The position numbers were made by a program, and so were the translations under genes. Shown in pieces: positions 26,540 through 34,581 of a stretch of 43,856 nucleotides of DNA. Origin of the DNA: Hyphomicrobiales bacterium (lineage in GTDB: Bacteria > Pseudomonadota > Alphaproteobacteria > Rhizobiales > Rhizobiaceae); NCBI GenBank assembly GCA_900470965.1, contig UCCS01000014.1, forward strand, positions 1-43,856. Reading direction: 5' to 3'. How positions within the stretch are numbered: position 1 is the stretch's first letter; every line of letters starts with the position of its first letter. The notes below the pieces were generated by a model. It was not told the DNA's origin, did not search any database, and saw only the letters and a program-made list of their open reading frames with translations.

Positions 26540-27325
26540 ATGACTGCTGCTGCAGCAAGGCAAAGCGATATCAGGCCGCTGCTCGCAAAGAGAGCCGGGC
26601 GCTACCGTGAATACGCGCCCTCGCTGGTACTCGCCCCGCATTTCCACTGCCTCTGGTCGCATGACATTCGAACCGCAAGCCCGGTCGCCATCGTACCTGA
26701 TGGCTATTGCGACCTGCTTTTCGCAGATGGCCGCCTCTTCGTTGTCGGGCCGGACCGCACTGCCGCCTTCCCTCCGATGACGCCTGGCATGCACATTATC
26801 GGCGCGCGTTTTGCACCGGGCGCCGGCGCCGCCTGGCTGAAGCTGCCTCTGTCAGAGATCACCGGCCTCTCCATTCCCCTGAGCGATATCGCGCCTGAGA
26901 AGGCTGCCGCCCTCGAACCGCGCCTGTCCGACTGTCCGGATGAGCCTGCCGCCCTCTCGCTCTTCGCCACCCTGTTGAGTGAACTGGCAAGGGAAGAAGC
27001 GGAGCCGGACCCCGAGGCTCGCCTGATCTTTGCCGCTGCTGACGATGGATCGGGCCGTATCGGTGACCTGCAGCAGAGGCTCGATATCGGCGAACGGCAA
27101 TTGCGCCGCCGCGCCCACCACCATTTCGGCTACGGCATCAAGACGCTGGAACGCATCCGCCGGCTGCAGCGTTTCATGGCCTTGTGCCGCGCAAGTGGGA
27201 CCCTGTCCCTTGCCGCTCTCGCCCTCGAAGCCGGTTTTTCCGACCAGGCCCATATGACCCGCGAAATCGGCGACCTGACGACACTGACGCCATCCGCCAT
27301 GCTCGCTCAATTGACGACCCGCTGA
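26540..27325 (+). CDS. AraC-family regulator with DUF6597-like N-terminal domain
   Basis: A 261-residue protein. The N-terminal domain (about 10-165, with CLWSHDIRT and PDGYCDLLF) resembles the DUF6597-type sensor of AraC regulators. The C-terminal double helix-turn-helix (about 170-255) has KTLERIRRLQRF and LAALALEAGFSDQAHMTREI. ATG 26540 has GGAGG five nt upstream. It heads a co-directional set with an SRPBCC and a VOC protein. Its ligand and targets are unknown. Confidence 0.92.
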   Translation: MTAAAARQSDIRPLLAKRAGRYREYAPSLVLAPHFHCLWSHDIRTASPVAIVPDGYCDLLFADGRLFVVGPDRTAAFPPMTPGMHIIGARFAPGAGAAWLKLPLSEITGLSIPLSDIAPEKAAALEPRLSDCPDEPAALSLFATLLSELAREEAEPDPEARLIFAAADDGSGRIGDLQQRLDIGERQLRRRAHHHFGYGIKTLERIRRLQRFMALCRASGTLSLAALALEAGFSDQAHMTREIGDLTTLTPSAMLAQLTTR

Positions 27326-27387
27326 CCGTTTTGTTCAAGACGGCCCGTGCCGGCCTGCTAGTCTGACGCAAAGCAAAGGACAGACCG

Positions 27388-27786
27388 ATGAACACAATGC
27401 CCGCCCGCATCGTCCACATCACGATCAAAAGAGACTGGCGCGATGTCTATGATTTCGCCGGCCGGCCGGAGAACATGCCGCTCTGGGCCTCGGGCCTTGC
27501 GAGCGGCCTGGAACCCGATGGCGAGGACTGGATCGCCCACGGCCCGCTCGGCAGCGTCCGGGTAAGCTTCGTGCCGCCGAACGAATTCGGCGTCATCGAC
27601 CATACCGTCACTATCGAATCCGGCCTGCGCGTCTATAACGCGCTGCGCATCGTGCCGAATGGCGATGGGTGCGAGGTGATGTTCACGCTGCTGCGCCTGC
27701 CAGGCATGACCGACGAACAATTCGCGGCCGATGCCGCCCATATCCAGAAGGATCTGGCGGCTCTGAAATCGATGATGGAGAAATAA
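27388..27786 (+). CDS. SRPBCC-fold (START/polyketide cyclase-like) protein
   Basis: A 132-residue soluble protein, ARIVHITIKRDWRDVYDFAGRPENMPLWASGL onward, with the helix-grip pattern of the SRPBCC superfamily. Such proteins bind small hydrophobic ligands, and many sit beside regulators. ATG 27388 follows AAGGAC. It starts 62 bp after the AraC gene and ends one base before the VOC gene, so the three are probably co-transcribed. No catalytic residue is obvious. Confidence 0.82.
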   Translation: MNTMPARIVHITIKRDWRDVYDFAGRPENMPLWASGLASGLEPDGEDWIAHGPLGSVRVSFVPPNEFGVIDHTVTIESGLRVYNALRIVPNGDGCEVMFTLLRLPGMTDEQFAADAAHIQKDLAALKSMMEK

Positions 27787-27787
27787 G

Positions 27788-28150
27788 ATGGCCAGCAACG
27801 ACGCTCAAAATGACCGCCGCATCGACTATGTGGAGTTTAACGTCGCCGATATTGGTGCGGCAAAAGCCTTCTACGGCGCGGCCTTCGGCTGGCGCTTCAC
27901 CGATAACGGGGAGAGCTACTGCGAGTTCGACGACGGAAGGCTGAAAGGCGGCTTCACCAATCTCAGTCCGGCGCGCGCCGCAGGCGGCCCGCTCGTCATC
28001 CTCTATGCCGAGAAGCTGGAAGACGTGCTCGCCAGCGTCGAAAAGGCCGGCGGCACCATAGCTAAACCGATCACGGCCTTTCCCGGCGGCCGGCGCTTCC
28101 ATTTTGTCGACAAGGACGGCTACGAACTCGCCGTCTGGAGCAAAGACTGA
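27788..28150 (+). CDS. VOC-family protein (glyoxalase/bleomycin-resistance type)
   Basis: A 120-residue protein with one full VOC unit pair: DYVEFNVADIGAAKAFYGAAFGW at the N terminus and GRRFHFVDKDGYELAVW at the C terminus, with possible metal ligands E in VEFNV, H in RFHF and E in YELAVW. It follows the SRPBCC gene by one base and probably acts with it. The substrate is unknown; self-resistance or detoxification is only a family-level possibility. Confidence 0.88.
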   Translation: MASNDAQNDRRIDYVEFNVADIGAAKAFYGAAFGWRFTDNGESYCEFDDGRLKGGFTNLSPARAAGGPLVILYAEKLEDVLASVEKAGGTIAKPITAFPGGRRFHFVDKDGYELAVWSKD

Positions 28151-28152
28151 AA

Positions 28153-28875
28153 TCAGGCGTCCGCCGTTGCCGTGGTGCCGAGATTCTGGATGGTGATGAG
28201 CGCCCCGATCACCTTCTTCGCTGCGTCATGGAGCGGCACCATGCGGCAGCGATTGTGCCGCTCATCCCGCGCGTAGGTGTAATCCGCCGACATGCCGTCG
28301 AAGCAGGCGTCGAGCTTTTCCTTCACCTCGCTGGCAAAGCGCTCTTCGCCGATGAACTCGACGATATGGCGGCCGATGAGCTGCATGGCATTCTTGCCGA
28401 GGTGGGCGCAATTGACGGGATTGGAATAGAGATAGCGGTAATCCTTCGTCAGCACCGCCACGCGGTCCGGCAGCGTCTGCAGGATGGCCGCATTGAGGAA
28501 CTGACCGTTATCGGTATCCGGAATATAGGCTGGCGGTTGCCTGAGCTTCACGTCCACCGGCAGCGGCACGCGCCAGTCCGGCGCATGGGCGCCGAAATAG
28601 CGGTCGAGCAGATAGGAGAGCACGGCGGAATATTGCGTCACGAAAGCCGCGTCATCGGCATCCTGCGCGATGAGGTAGCTTACAAACTGAAGTTGCATAT
28701 AGACTTCGATGAGGCTGGAGGCCCTGCATGAGAGGATCGCCTCGACCAGCGGCTGGATATCGCGGTCGAGCGCCTCCACGCGCCCATCATCCCCCAGCCT
28801 TATCGCTTCCTCTATCTGCGCGCAGCGCAAGGAAAAGGCCCTGAACAGCTCAAGCAAGATACCCCCAATATCCAT
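28153..28875 (-). CDS. PAS-domain protein
   Basis: A 240-residue protein. Residues 1-115 are a helical N-terminal region, and about 128-232 form a PAS domain (FLNAAILQTLPDRVAVLTKDYRYLYSN, then HIVEFIGEERFASEVKEKL). No kinase, GGDEF or HTH output domain is visible, so it is a stand-alone sensor or adaptor. ATG 28875 is the only reasonable ATG; AGGAA sits almost against it, so translation may be weak or the start different. It converges on the VOC gene with two bases between. Confidence 0.78.
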   Translation of the reverse strand: MDIGGILLELFRAFSLRCAQIEEAIRLGDDGRVEALDRDIQPLVEAILSCRASSLIEVYMQLQFVSYLIAQDADDAAFVTQYSAVLSYLLDRYFGAHAPDWRVPLPVDVKLRQPPAYIPDTDNGQFLNAAILQTLPDRVAVLTKDYRYLYSNPVNCAHLGKNAMQLIGRHIVEFIGEERFASEVKEKLDACFDGMSADYTYARDERHNRCRMVPLHDAAKKVIGALITIQNLGTTATADA

Positions 28876-29056
28876 TTCCTGAGAAACGTTCCGAAACCGG
28901 TCGAGGCCTATGCTTAATAAAAGACTACGCCCTGCGGTAGGTGCTTTGCGCGCCCTAGTAGAGACGCGTAACATGAACCGTGCTCATTTTCAACCGAACC
29001 GGACCTGTCGCTTTTCACCGATTATAAATCAGGAGCAAAATCTTACAGGCAGAATC

Positions 29057-29992
29057 TTACAGACTGACGGAACGCTTGATATCCCAGCGGTCGTGATACC
29101 ACAGCCACTGAGCCGGATATTCGCGCACCCAGCTCTCCACCTTGTCGTTCATCATCTGTGCCGTGGCGGGAAGATCCAGATTGCCCTTCTCGTCGCGCGG
29201 CATCTCCATCTTCGGCTCGATCTCCAGGCGGTAGCGATTGCCGGGCAGGCGGATGCAGCGGGCGGGATAGACCTCGCAATTGAACTGGCGCACCAGCTTC
29301 GGCAGCAGCGGATTGGTCTTGGTTTCCAAGCCGAAGAACGTCGTCTTCAACCCGCGGCTGAATTTCTGGTCGACGAGGACGCCAACGCCCTGCCCTGCTT
29401 CCAGCTGACGAGCGAGCGCAAAGGAAGAGCCGGCATGCGAAGGCACCAGCTTGCCCATGCGGCCGCTGCGGAAATCGAAGACCTTCTGCGCCACATAGGG
29501 ATTGTTCGGCGGGCGGAAGAGCACGGTCACGCTGAGACCGAAGGCATTGCCCGCGACCGGCAGCAGCTCGAAATTGCCGGTATGGCCGGTAAAGACGATG
29601 AAGGGGCGCGGATTGTCGCGCAGCTCCAGAAAAATCGGAATGCCAGAGACTTCCACTCTGCCCGGCTCGGCACTTTCAGGATCGAAATCGAAGAGCTGGT
29701 CGAGGAAGACATATTCGGCCGCAAGCCGGCCCATATTGCCCCAGCTTTCGAGCGCGATTTCCTCAAGCTCCGCATCGCTCTTTTCCGGAAAGGCTCGGCG
29801 CAGATTGTAGAGCATCAGCTTGTGGCGGTTCAGCCGCTTGCCAATCTGGCGGGTCATCCAGTCGGCAAAGAGCATCGCGCCATCGGCAGGAAAAAGCTTC
29901 AGGAAATTCAGGAAGCCGAACATCAGCTGCGCCACCAGCCATTGCTGGAAACGCCTGAGCGCCAGAACGATCCTGGTGACGAAGAGCTTCAC
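29057..29992 (-). CDS. lpxXL: LpxXL, lipid A very-long-chain acyltransferase
   Basis: A 311-residue LpxL/HtrB-family inner-membrane acyltransferase with one N-terminal hydrophobic anchor (about 5-35). The HX4E dyad HTGNFE is at H137-E142, followed by the conserved PNNPYVAQKV and DQKFSRG blocks. It is the last gene of the acpXL operon and in rhizobia moves the 27-hydroxyoctacosanoyl chain from AcpXL to the lipid A precursor. It starts 4 bp after the dehydrogenase gene. The stop lies next to a short direct repeat (AATCTTACAG twice within 25 bp). Confidence 0.95.
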   Translation of the reverse strand: MKLFVTRIVLALRRFQQWLVAQLMFGFLNFLKLFPADGAMLFADWMTRQIGKRLNRHKLMLYNLRRAFPEKSDAELEEIALESWGNMGRLAAEYVFLDQLFDFDPESAEPGRVEVSGIPIFLELRDNPRPFIVFTGHTGNFELLPVAGNAFGLSVTVLFRPPNNPYVAQKVFDFRSGRMGKLVPSHAGSSFALARQLEAGQGVGVLVDQKFSRGLKTTFFGLETKTNPLLPKLVRQFNCEVYPARCIRLPGNRYRLEIEPKMEMPRDEKGNLDLPATAQMMNDKVESWVREYPAQWLWYHDRWDIKRSVSL

Positions 29993-29996
29993 TCGG

Positions 29997-31025
29997 TCAG
30001 TCCATCTTCAGGATGATCTTGCCGAAGATCTGACGGGTTTCCATGCGCTCCAGGGCGCGGTCGATATCGTCGAAGCTGACTTCCGTATCGATGACGGGAT
30101 GAACGAGGCCGCGGCCCATCTTCTGCATGGCATCGGCCATGTTCTCCATGCGGCAGCCGAAGGAGCCGAGCAGCTTCAGCTGCTGCTGGAAGAGCATCAT
30201 CAGGTTCATCTCGGTCGAAACGCCCGAGGTCGAGCCACAGGTGACGAGACGCCCTCCGCGCTTCATGCAAAGCATCGAGCCTGCCCAGGTATCCTTGCCC
30301 ACATGTTCGAAGACGACATCGACGCCCTTCTTCTTGGTGAGCTTGCGCACCACCCCTTCGAAACGGTCGGTGCGGTAATTGATGACGTGGTCGGCGCCGA
30401 GCGCCTTCGCCTTCTCGATCTTGTCGTCGGAGCCGACGGTCGTGATGACTGTGCAGCCGATCTTCTTGGCAAGCTGGATCGCAGCCGTGCCGATGCCGGA
30501 GCCGCCGGCATGGACAAGGATCGTTTCGCCGGGCTCGAGCTTCGCGTTGTCGAACAGCATGTGCTCGACCGTGCCGAAAGTGACAGGCGCAAGCGCCGCC
30601 CCGATCGCATCGACACCGGGAGGAGCCGGTACGAGCAGCCGCGCAGGCAGGTTCACCTTCTCCTGCGCAAAGCCATCGAGATGGAAGCCGTGTACGCCGG
30701 AGACATGTTCGCAGAGATTGTCGCGGCCTTCGCGGCACGGGCGGCAGAGGCCGCAGGTCCGCGCGCCATAGATCGACACGAGCTGGCCGGGCAGAACATT
30801 GGCGACACCGGGACCGATCGCTTCGACAACGCCGGAGGCTTCCGCGCCGATGACGAGCGGCATCTTGCGCTTGGCGAATGCCATGCCGCGCCAGCCCCAC
30901 ACATCGATATGGTTCAGCGCAACCGCCTTGACGCGCAGTGTCACTTCGCCCGCACCGGGAGCGTCCGGTTCCGGCAGGTCGGTGATCTCAAGCTTGCGGT
31001 CATCGATCAGTTGCAAAGCGCGCAT
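29997..31025 (-). CDS. adh2XL: MDR-superfamily dehydrogenase of the acpXL operon
   Basis: A 342-residue medium-chain dehydrogenase/reductase. A GroES-like domain carries the structural-zinc set C91, C94, C97 and C105 (CGLCRPCREGRDNLC). The positions of catalytic zinc ligands are Asn38 (usually Cys, NHID) and Ala61 (usually His, GAE), so an alcohol dehydrogenase zinc site is missing. The Rossmann domain has HAGGSGIGTAAIQLAKKIG. This combination is like quinone or enoyl-thioester reductases. It lies between fabF1XL and lpxXL in the operon. It is named for its neighbours; the actual reaction is discussed as a finding. Confidence 0.88.
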   Translation of the reverse strand: MRALQLIDDRKLEITDLPEPDAPGAGEVTLRVKAVALNHIDVWGWRGMAFAKRKMPLVIGAEASGVVEAIGPGVANVLPGQLVSIYGARTCGLCRPCREGRDNLCEHVSGVHGFHLDGFAQEKVNLPARLLVPAPPGVDAIGAALAPVTFGTVEHMLFDNAKLEPGETILVHAGGSGIGTAAIQLAKKIGCTVITTVGSDDKIEKAKALGADHVINYRTDRFEGVVRKLTKKKGVDVVFEHVGKDTWAGSMLCMKRGGRLVTCGSTSGVSTEMNLMMLFQQQLKLLGSFGCRMENMADAMQKMGRGLVHPVIDTEVSFDDIDRALERMETRQIFGKIILKMD

Positions 31026-31082
31026 GGCAAAACCTCTCGCCTCTGGGGCGTTTTTCTTATCGGTTGGATTGTCGGGAACCGC

Positions 31083-32378
31083 TTAAGCCGGTTCGAGCGC
31101 CATGACAAGGCTGGCATTCTGTCCGCCGAAGCCGAAAGAGTTGGAAAGCACGGCCGAAACCTGGGCTTCCCGCTTCTTGTTCGGCACGACGTCAAGAACG
31201 ATCGACGGATCCGGATTGTTGTAGTTGATCGTCGGCGGCAGCGTGCCAGTCAGCATCGTCTGCAGCGAGAAGACCGCCTCGACCGCGCCGGCAGCGGTCA
31301 GCGTATGGCCGATCATCGACTTGTTGGACGACACCGGAATGCCGACCAGCTTCTCGCCGAAGACGGCAGACATGGAGCCATATTCCATCTTGTCGTTTTC
31401 AGGCGTCGAGGTGCCGTGGGCGTTGATATAGCCGATATCGTTCTCGCTCATGCCGGCATCGGCAAGCGCTGCGCGGATCGTCGCGATCGCCGGGCCGCCA
31501 TCGGGCGAAGAGCGCGTGCGGTGGAAGCTGTCAGCCTTGTCGCCCGCACCCTTCATGATGCCGAGCACCTTGGCGCCGCGGGCAATTGCCGATTCCAGGG
31601 ATTCCAGCACCAGCGTCGCCGCGCCTTCGGCGATGACGAAACCGTCGCGATCCTTGCTGAAGGGCTTGGAAGCCTTGGTCGGCGGATCGTTCTGGGTAGA
31701 GAGAGCAGATAGCAGCGAGAAGCGGATCAGCGCTTCCGCACTCAGCGAACCGTCGGTCGCAACCGTCAGCGCCCGGTCGGTGCGGCCCTGGCGGATCGCC
31801 TCGATGCCGAGCTGGATGGCGGTCACACCCGATGCACAGGCCGTCGACAGCGTGACCGGCAGGCCGCGCGTGCCGAACCGGTCGGACAATCGCTCGGAAA
31901 TCGCGCCGAAGAGGGCCGCCTCATGGAAGGCCGGATCGGGACGCTGGCGCATGGCAGCGAGGAACCGCTCATAGGCATCGCCCGGATGGTCGGCGGCCGG
32001 CGAACGGTCGGCAAGCTCGAAACGGGCGCTCCATTCCGGCTCGATCGGCGGTGCGGCCAGGAACAGCGGACCATTGAAATCGCCGGAAATACCGGCATCG
32101 GCAAGCGCTTCGATGGTCGTCTCGCGCGCAAAGGCATAGGAACGCTCGACGGCGTTCGGCACCGGGATGTCGATGAAATCGACCGTGCCGGCAATGCGCG
32201 TCGAAAGGCCGTCCGTCGGGAAGCGGGTAATGTCGTGAATGCCCGATGTACCCGACGAAAGAGCTGCCCAGTTATCCCTGAGGCCCTGGCCGAGCGAGGT
32301 GATGATACCCATGCCGGTGACCGCAACGATCGGACGGCCGAGATGATCCCTGTAAGCGGACGCTGTCATTTCAGTCAC
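31083..32378 (-). CDS. fabF1XL: FabF1XL, beta-ketoacyl-ACP synthase for very-long-chain fatty acid
   Basis: A 431-residue KAS II-type condensing enzyme with all catalytic residues: C181 in STACASG, H321 in NAHGTST, K353 and H358 in SNKSMIGHT. It extends acyl chains bound to AcpXL in the cytoplasm toward C28. It follows fabF2XL by 3 bp, and the two probably work as a pair since FabF2XL lacks most of these residues. It is the fourth gene of acpXL-fabZXL-fabF2XL-fabF1XL-adh-lpxXL. Confidence 0.95.
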   Translation of the reverse strand: MTEMTASAYRDHLGRPIVAVTGMGIITSLGQGLRDNWAALSSGTSGIHDITRFPTDGLSTRIAGTVDFIDIPVPNAVERSYAFARETTIEALADAGISGDFNGPLFLAAPPIEPEWSARFELADRSPAADHPGDAYERFLAAMRQRPDPAFHEAALFGAISERLSDRFGTRGLPVTLSTACASGVTAIQLGIEAIRQGRTDRALTVATDGSLSAEALIRFSLLSALSTQNDPPTKASKPFSKDRDGFVIAEGAATLVLESLESAIARGAKVLGIMKGAGDKADSFHRTRSSPDGGPAIATIRAALADAGMSENDIGYINAHGTSTPENDKMEYGSMSAVFGEKLVGIPVSSNKSMIGHTLTAAGAVEAVFSLQTMLTGTLPPTINYNNPDPSIVLDVVPNKKREAQVSAVLSNSFGFGGQNASLVMALEPA

Positions 32379-32381
32379 TCC

Positions 32382-33587
32382 TCACGCTTCTGCGGAAAGA
32401 ACGGCAACGCCTTCGCCGCGCTGATGTCCGACAGTGGTTACGACGGCAGCCTTCGTGCCTGCCTTCATCGGCGCTTCGTTCGCGGCATCAAAAGGCGGAA
32501 CCTTGGCCTTGGCGTCGATCGCAAGCGCTGCAAGCGCAAGGCCGAGCGTGAACTGCGCCTCGATCGTGTGGCCGGAAACGCCGCTGAAGCCGCGGATCGC
32601 AGCACCAGGAAGCTGATGTTCCAGCACTGCCTTTTCGCGGGCGGCAAGCTCATGCATGCCGGTCGAGCCGGAGAAGATCGCCGTGGTTTCGGCGGCCAGA
32701 CCGGCAGCGGGTTTCAGCAGCCGCTCCAGGCGAACTTCGAAGTTACCTGCAGCGCGATTGCCGCGGTCACCCTCGACGGCACCGATTGTCGCATAGATAT
32801 GCGCGCCGCGCTCTTCAGCATGCTTGCGCGATTCCAGCACCAGGAAGGCACCGGCAGAACCGGTGATCATGCCGCCGCCCTCAAGGCCGGAGCGCGACCA
32901 GAGCGGCGCCCACTGACCGCGCGTATGCGCGCCGATTGCTTCCGTCAGCAGGATCATGTCCGGGCGTTCGGCCGCAAAGGCGCCGCCAACAAGCGCATGA
33001 GTGGATTCACCTGACTTGATGCGCCAGAAGGCCGTCTCGACGGCGGAAACGCCGGATGCTTCTTCACCCATGAAGGTGCGCGAGGAGCCGGTGACCTTGT
33101 GAACGATGGAAATATTGCCGGCAAGCAGGTTGGAAAGCTGTGCCAGAAACAGCGTCGGCCGCAGTTCGGTCGTCAGCTTCTCATTGAGCAGCAGCTCGCG
33201 GTCGTTGCGCTTCAGGCCCTCGTCGACGATCAGCGTATCGACATTGATGTCGCGCTCGCCGCCGCCGGCCGCCACGATCATGTCCATCGTGCCGCAGGCT
33301 TCCAGATTGTCCTTGAAGCCCGCATCGTCGAGCGCCAGACCCGCTGCAAAAACGCCGATCCGCTGCCAGTTTTCCATCTGGCGCTGGTCACCGCGCTTGG
33401 CGATCTGCTGCGACCAGTCGATCTCAGGAAGCGGATGGACCGGATAAGGCCTAAACTTCTCGGTCTCGATAACGGTCGCAGGTGCGGCATCAGCAGTCAG
33501 GATCGCCAGATGCGCATCCTTGCCGACACCCTGACAGGTCACGATGCCGATGCCTGATATCACGACGTCATTGGCGGCCTTGCTCAT
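32382..33587 (-). CDS. fabF2XL: FabF2XL, ketosynthase-like protein lacking most catalytic residues
   Basis: A 401-residue thiolase-fold protein of the KAS family. At the nucleophile position the sequence is MGEEASG (173-179), so Cys is replaced by Glu (E176). The first His motif is absent (IFSGSTGM near 304-311) and the Lys five residues before the second His is Ser335; only H340 in SGHTIEA is kept. It overlaps fabZXL by 4 nt (ATGA) and is 3 bp before fabF1XL. Known as fabF2XL in rhizobial operons. A non-catalytic partner of FabF1XL is the reading supported by sequence. Confidence 0.92.
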   Translation of the reverse strand: MSKAANDVVISGIGIVTCQGVGKDAHLAILTADAAPATVIETEKFRPYPVHPLPEIDWSQQIAKRGDQRQMENWQRIGVFAAGLALDDAGFKDNLEACGTMDMIVAAGGGERDINVDTLIVDEGLKRNDRELLLNEKLTTELRPTLFLAQLSNLLAGNISIVHKVTGSSRTFMGEEASGVSAVETAFWRIKSGESTHALVGGAFAAERPDMILLTEAIGAHTRGQWAPLWSRSGLEGGGMITGSAGAFLVLESRKHAEERGAHIYATIGAVEGDRGNRAAGNFEVRLERLLKPAAGLAAETTAIFSGSTGMHELAAREKAVLEHQLPGAAIRGFSGVSGHTIEAQFTLGLALAALAIDAKAKVPPFDAANEAPMKAGTKAAVVTTVGHQRGEGVAVLSAEA

Positions 33588-34081
33588 TCACTCACCCCCT
33601 GGGCCTTCGCCCGCTGCGCAGCGATGGCGTCCATCAGGCCCACCTCGCCGGCACGTTTCTTCACGATATCGCCGAGCGGAATTTCACTGAAAGGCATGGT
33701 GCGCAGTTTGAGCTGCGCATCGCAGACCTTCTTGCCGCCGCTGGTGATCTTTGCCTTGGTGACGGCAAAACCGGAGCCGTCATGTTCGAGGAAAGCCTCG
33801 ATGTCGAGCACCGCTTCCGGCTCGACGAAGGTGCGCATCTTGGCGCCATCGACCGACATCAGGAAGGGCATTGACGTAAAATCGGTGGCGGCCAGCACCA
33901 GCATGCCTGATGCCTGCGCCATGGTTTCGATGAGAAGCACGCCAGGGACGAGCGGCATGCCTGGAAAATGCCCCTCGAAAACGGGGCTCTTGGCCGGCAC
34001 GACCGAGCGCGCAACGAGCGTGCGCTTCTCAAGGTCCACCGCCTCGACGCGGTCAATCATCTGGAAATATTCCAGCAGCAT
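33584..34081 (-). CDS. fabZXL: FabZXL, 3-hydroxyacyl-ACP dehydratase
   Basis: A 165-residue hot-dog-fold dehydratase. The active-site His is H38 in EGHFPGMPLVPGV and the acidic partner E52 in LLIETMAQASG. It dehydrates 3-hydroxyacyl-AcpXL during VLCFA elongation. It is slightly longer than housekeeping FabZ, with a C-terminal tail of about 20 residues. Its stop overlaps the fabF2XL start. It begins 115 bp after acpXL, with a hairpin in the gap. Confidence 0.94.
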   Translation of the reverse strand: MLLEYFQMIDRVEAVDLEKRTLVARSVVPAKSPVFEGHFPGMPLVPGVLLIETMAQASGMLVLAATDFTSMPFLMSVDGAKMRTFVEPEAVLDIEAFLEHDGSGFAVTKAKITSGGKKVCDAQLKLRTMPFSEIPLGDIVKKRAGEVGLMDAIAAQRAKAQGVSE

Positions 34082-34140
34082 CAGACTTCTCCGGCGCGAC
34101 GCGCACTAAGCCCGTCGGAAGGCCTACTTAGGAACAAAAC

Positions 34141-34172
34141 CGCCCGGCCGCCATATCAATGGCGGCAGGGCG
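34141..34172 (-). terminator. Hairpin between acpXL and fabZXL, possible partial terminator
   Basis: Arms CCGCCA (34148-34153) and TGGCGG (34160-34165), extended outward by CGCCC and GGGCG, form a stem whose reverse-strand continuation is GGTTTTG. The T run is weak, so partial termination or mRNA processing is likely. This would allow more AcpXL than the downstream enzymes. Confidence 0.5.
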
Positions 34173-34196
34173 TGAAAAAAAGATGATGATGTTGCT

Positions 34197-34475
34197 TCAA
34201 GCCTTGGCGGCGCGCAGCTCGTCGATCTTGGCACAGAGGTTCTTCAGCACGAAGTATTCTTCGGTGGAAACCTTGCCTTCGTTGACTTCCTGCGTCCACT
34301 TTTCGAGCGGAATCTTGATGCCGAATTCCTTGTCGATGGCGAAAACGATATCGAGGAAATCGAGGCTGTCGATACCGAGGTCGTCGATCGTGTGGCTTTC
34401 CGGCGTGATCGTTGCCCGGTCGATCTCGCTGGTTTCAGCAATGATGTCGGCAACTTTATCGAATGTAGCGGTCAC
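34197..34475 (-). CDS. acpXL: AcpXL, acyl carrier protein for very-long-chain fatty acid
   Basis: A 92-residue acidic carrier protein. The phosphopantetheine site is S37 in GIDSLDF. It carries the growing 27-hydroxyoctacosanoic acid chain that ends up on lipid A in rhizobia. It is somewhat longer than housekeeping AcpP and has the AcpXL C terminus (ELRAAKA). It opens the XL operon, 106 bp after the hemN stop, so its promoter is in that gap. Confidence 0.97.
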   Translation of the reverse strand: MTATFDKVADIIAETSEIDRATITPESHTIDDLGIDSLDFLDIVFAIDKEFGIKIPLEKWTQEVNEGKVSTEEYFVLKNLCAKIDELRAAKA

Positions 34476-34581
34476 TCGCTCTACCTCTTGGAAATGAAGA
34501 TTCTCCCCCTCATAGGCAAATCCATTTCAAAAGCCAATGCTTTCGTCCCGGTTGCAAGCCAATTTGGCGGGCAGGTGTTGC

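Noticed and set aside
24552..26543. 663-codon plus-strand frame opposite gnd
   Set aside because: Antisense to a clear 6-phosphogluconate dehydrogenase; composition is that of a complement frame.
29820..31712. Long plus-strand frame opposite lpxXL, adh2XL and fabF1XL
   Set aside because: Antisense to three genes of a known operon and with no recognisable domain.
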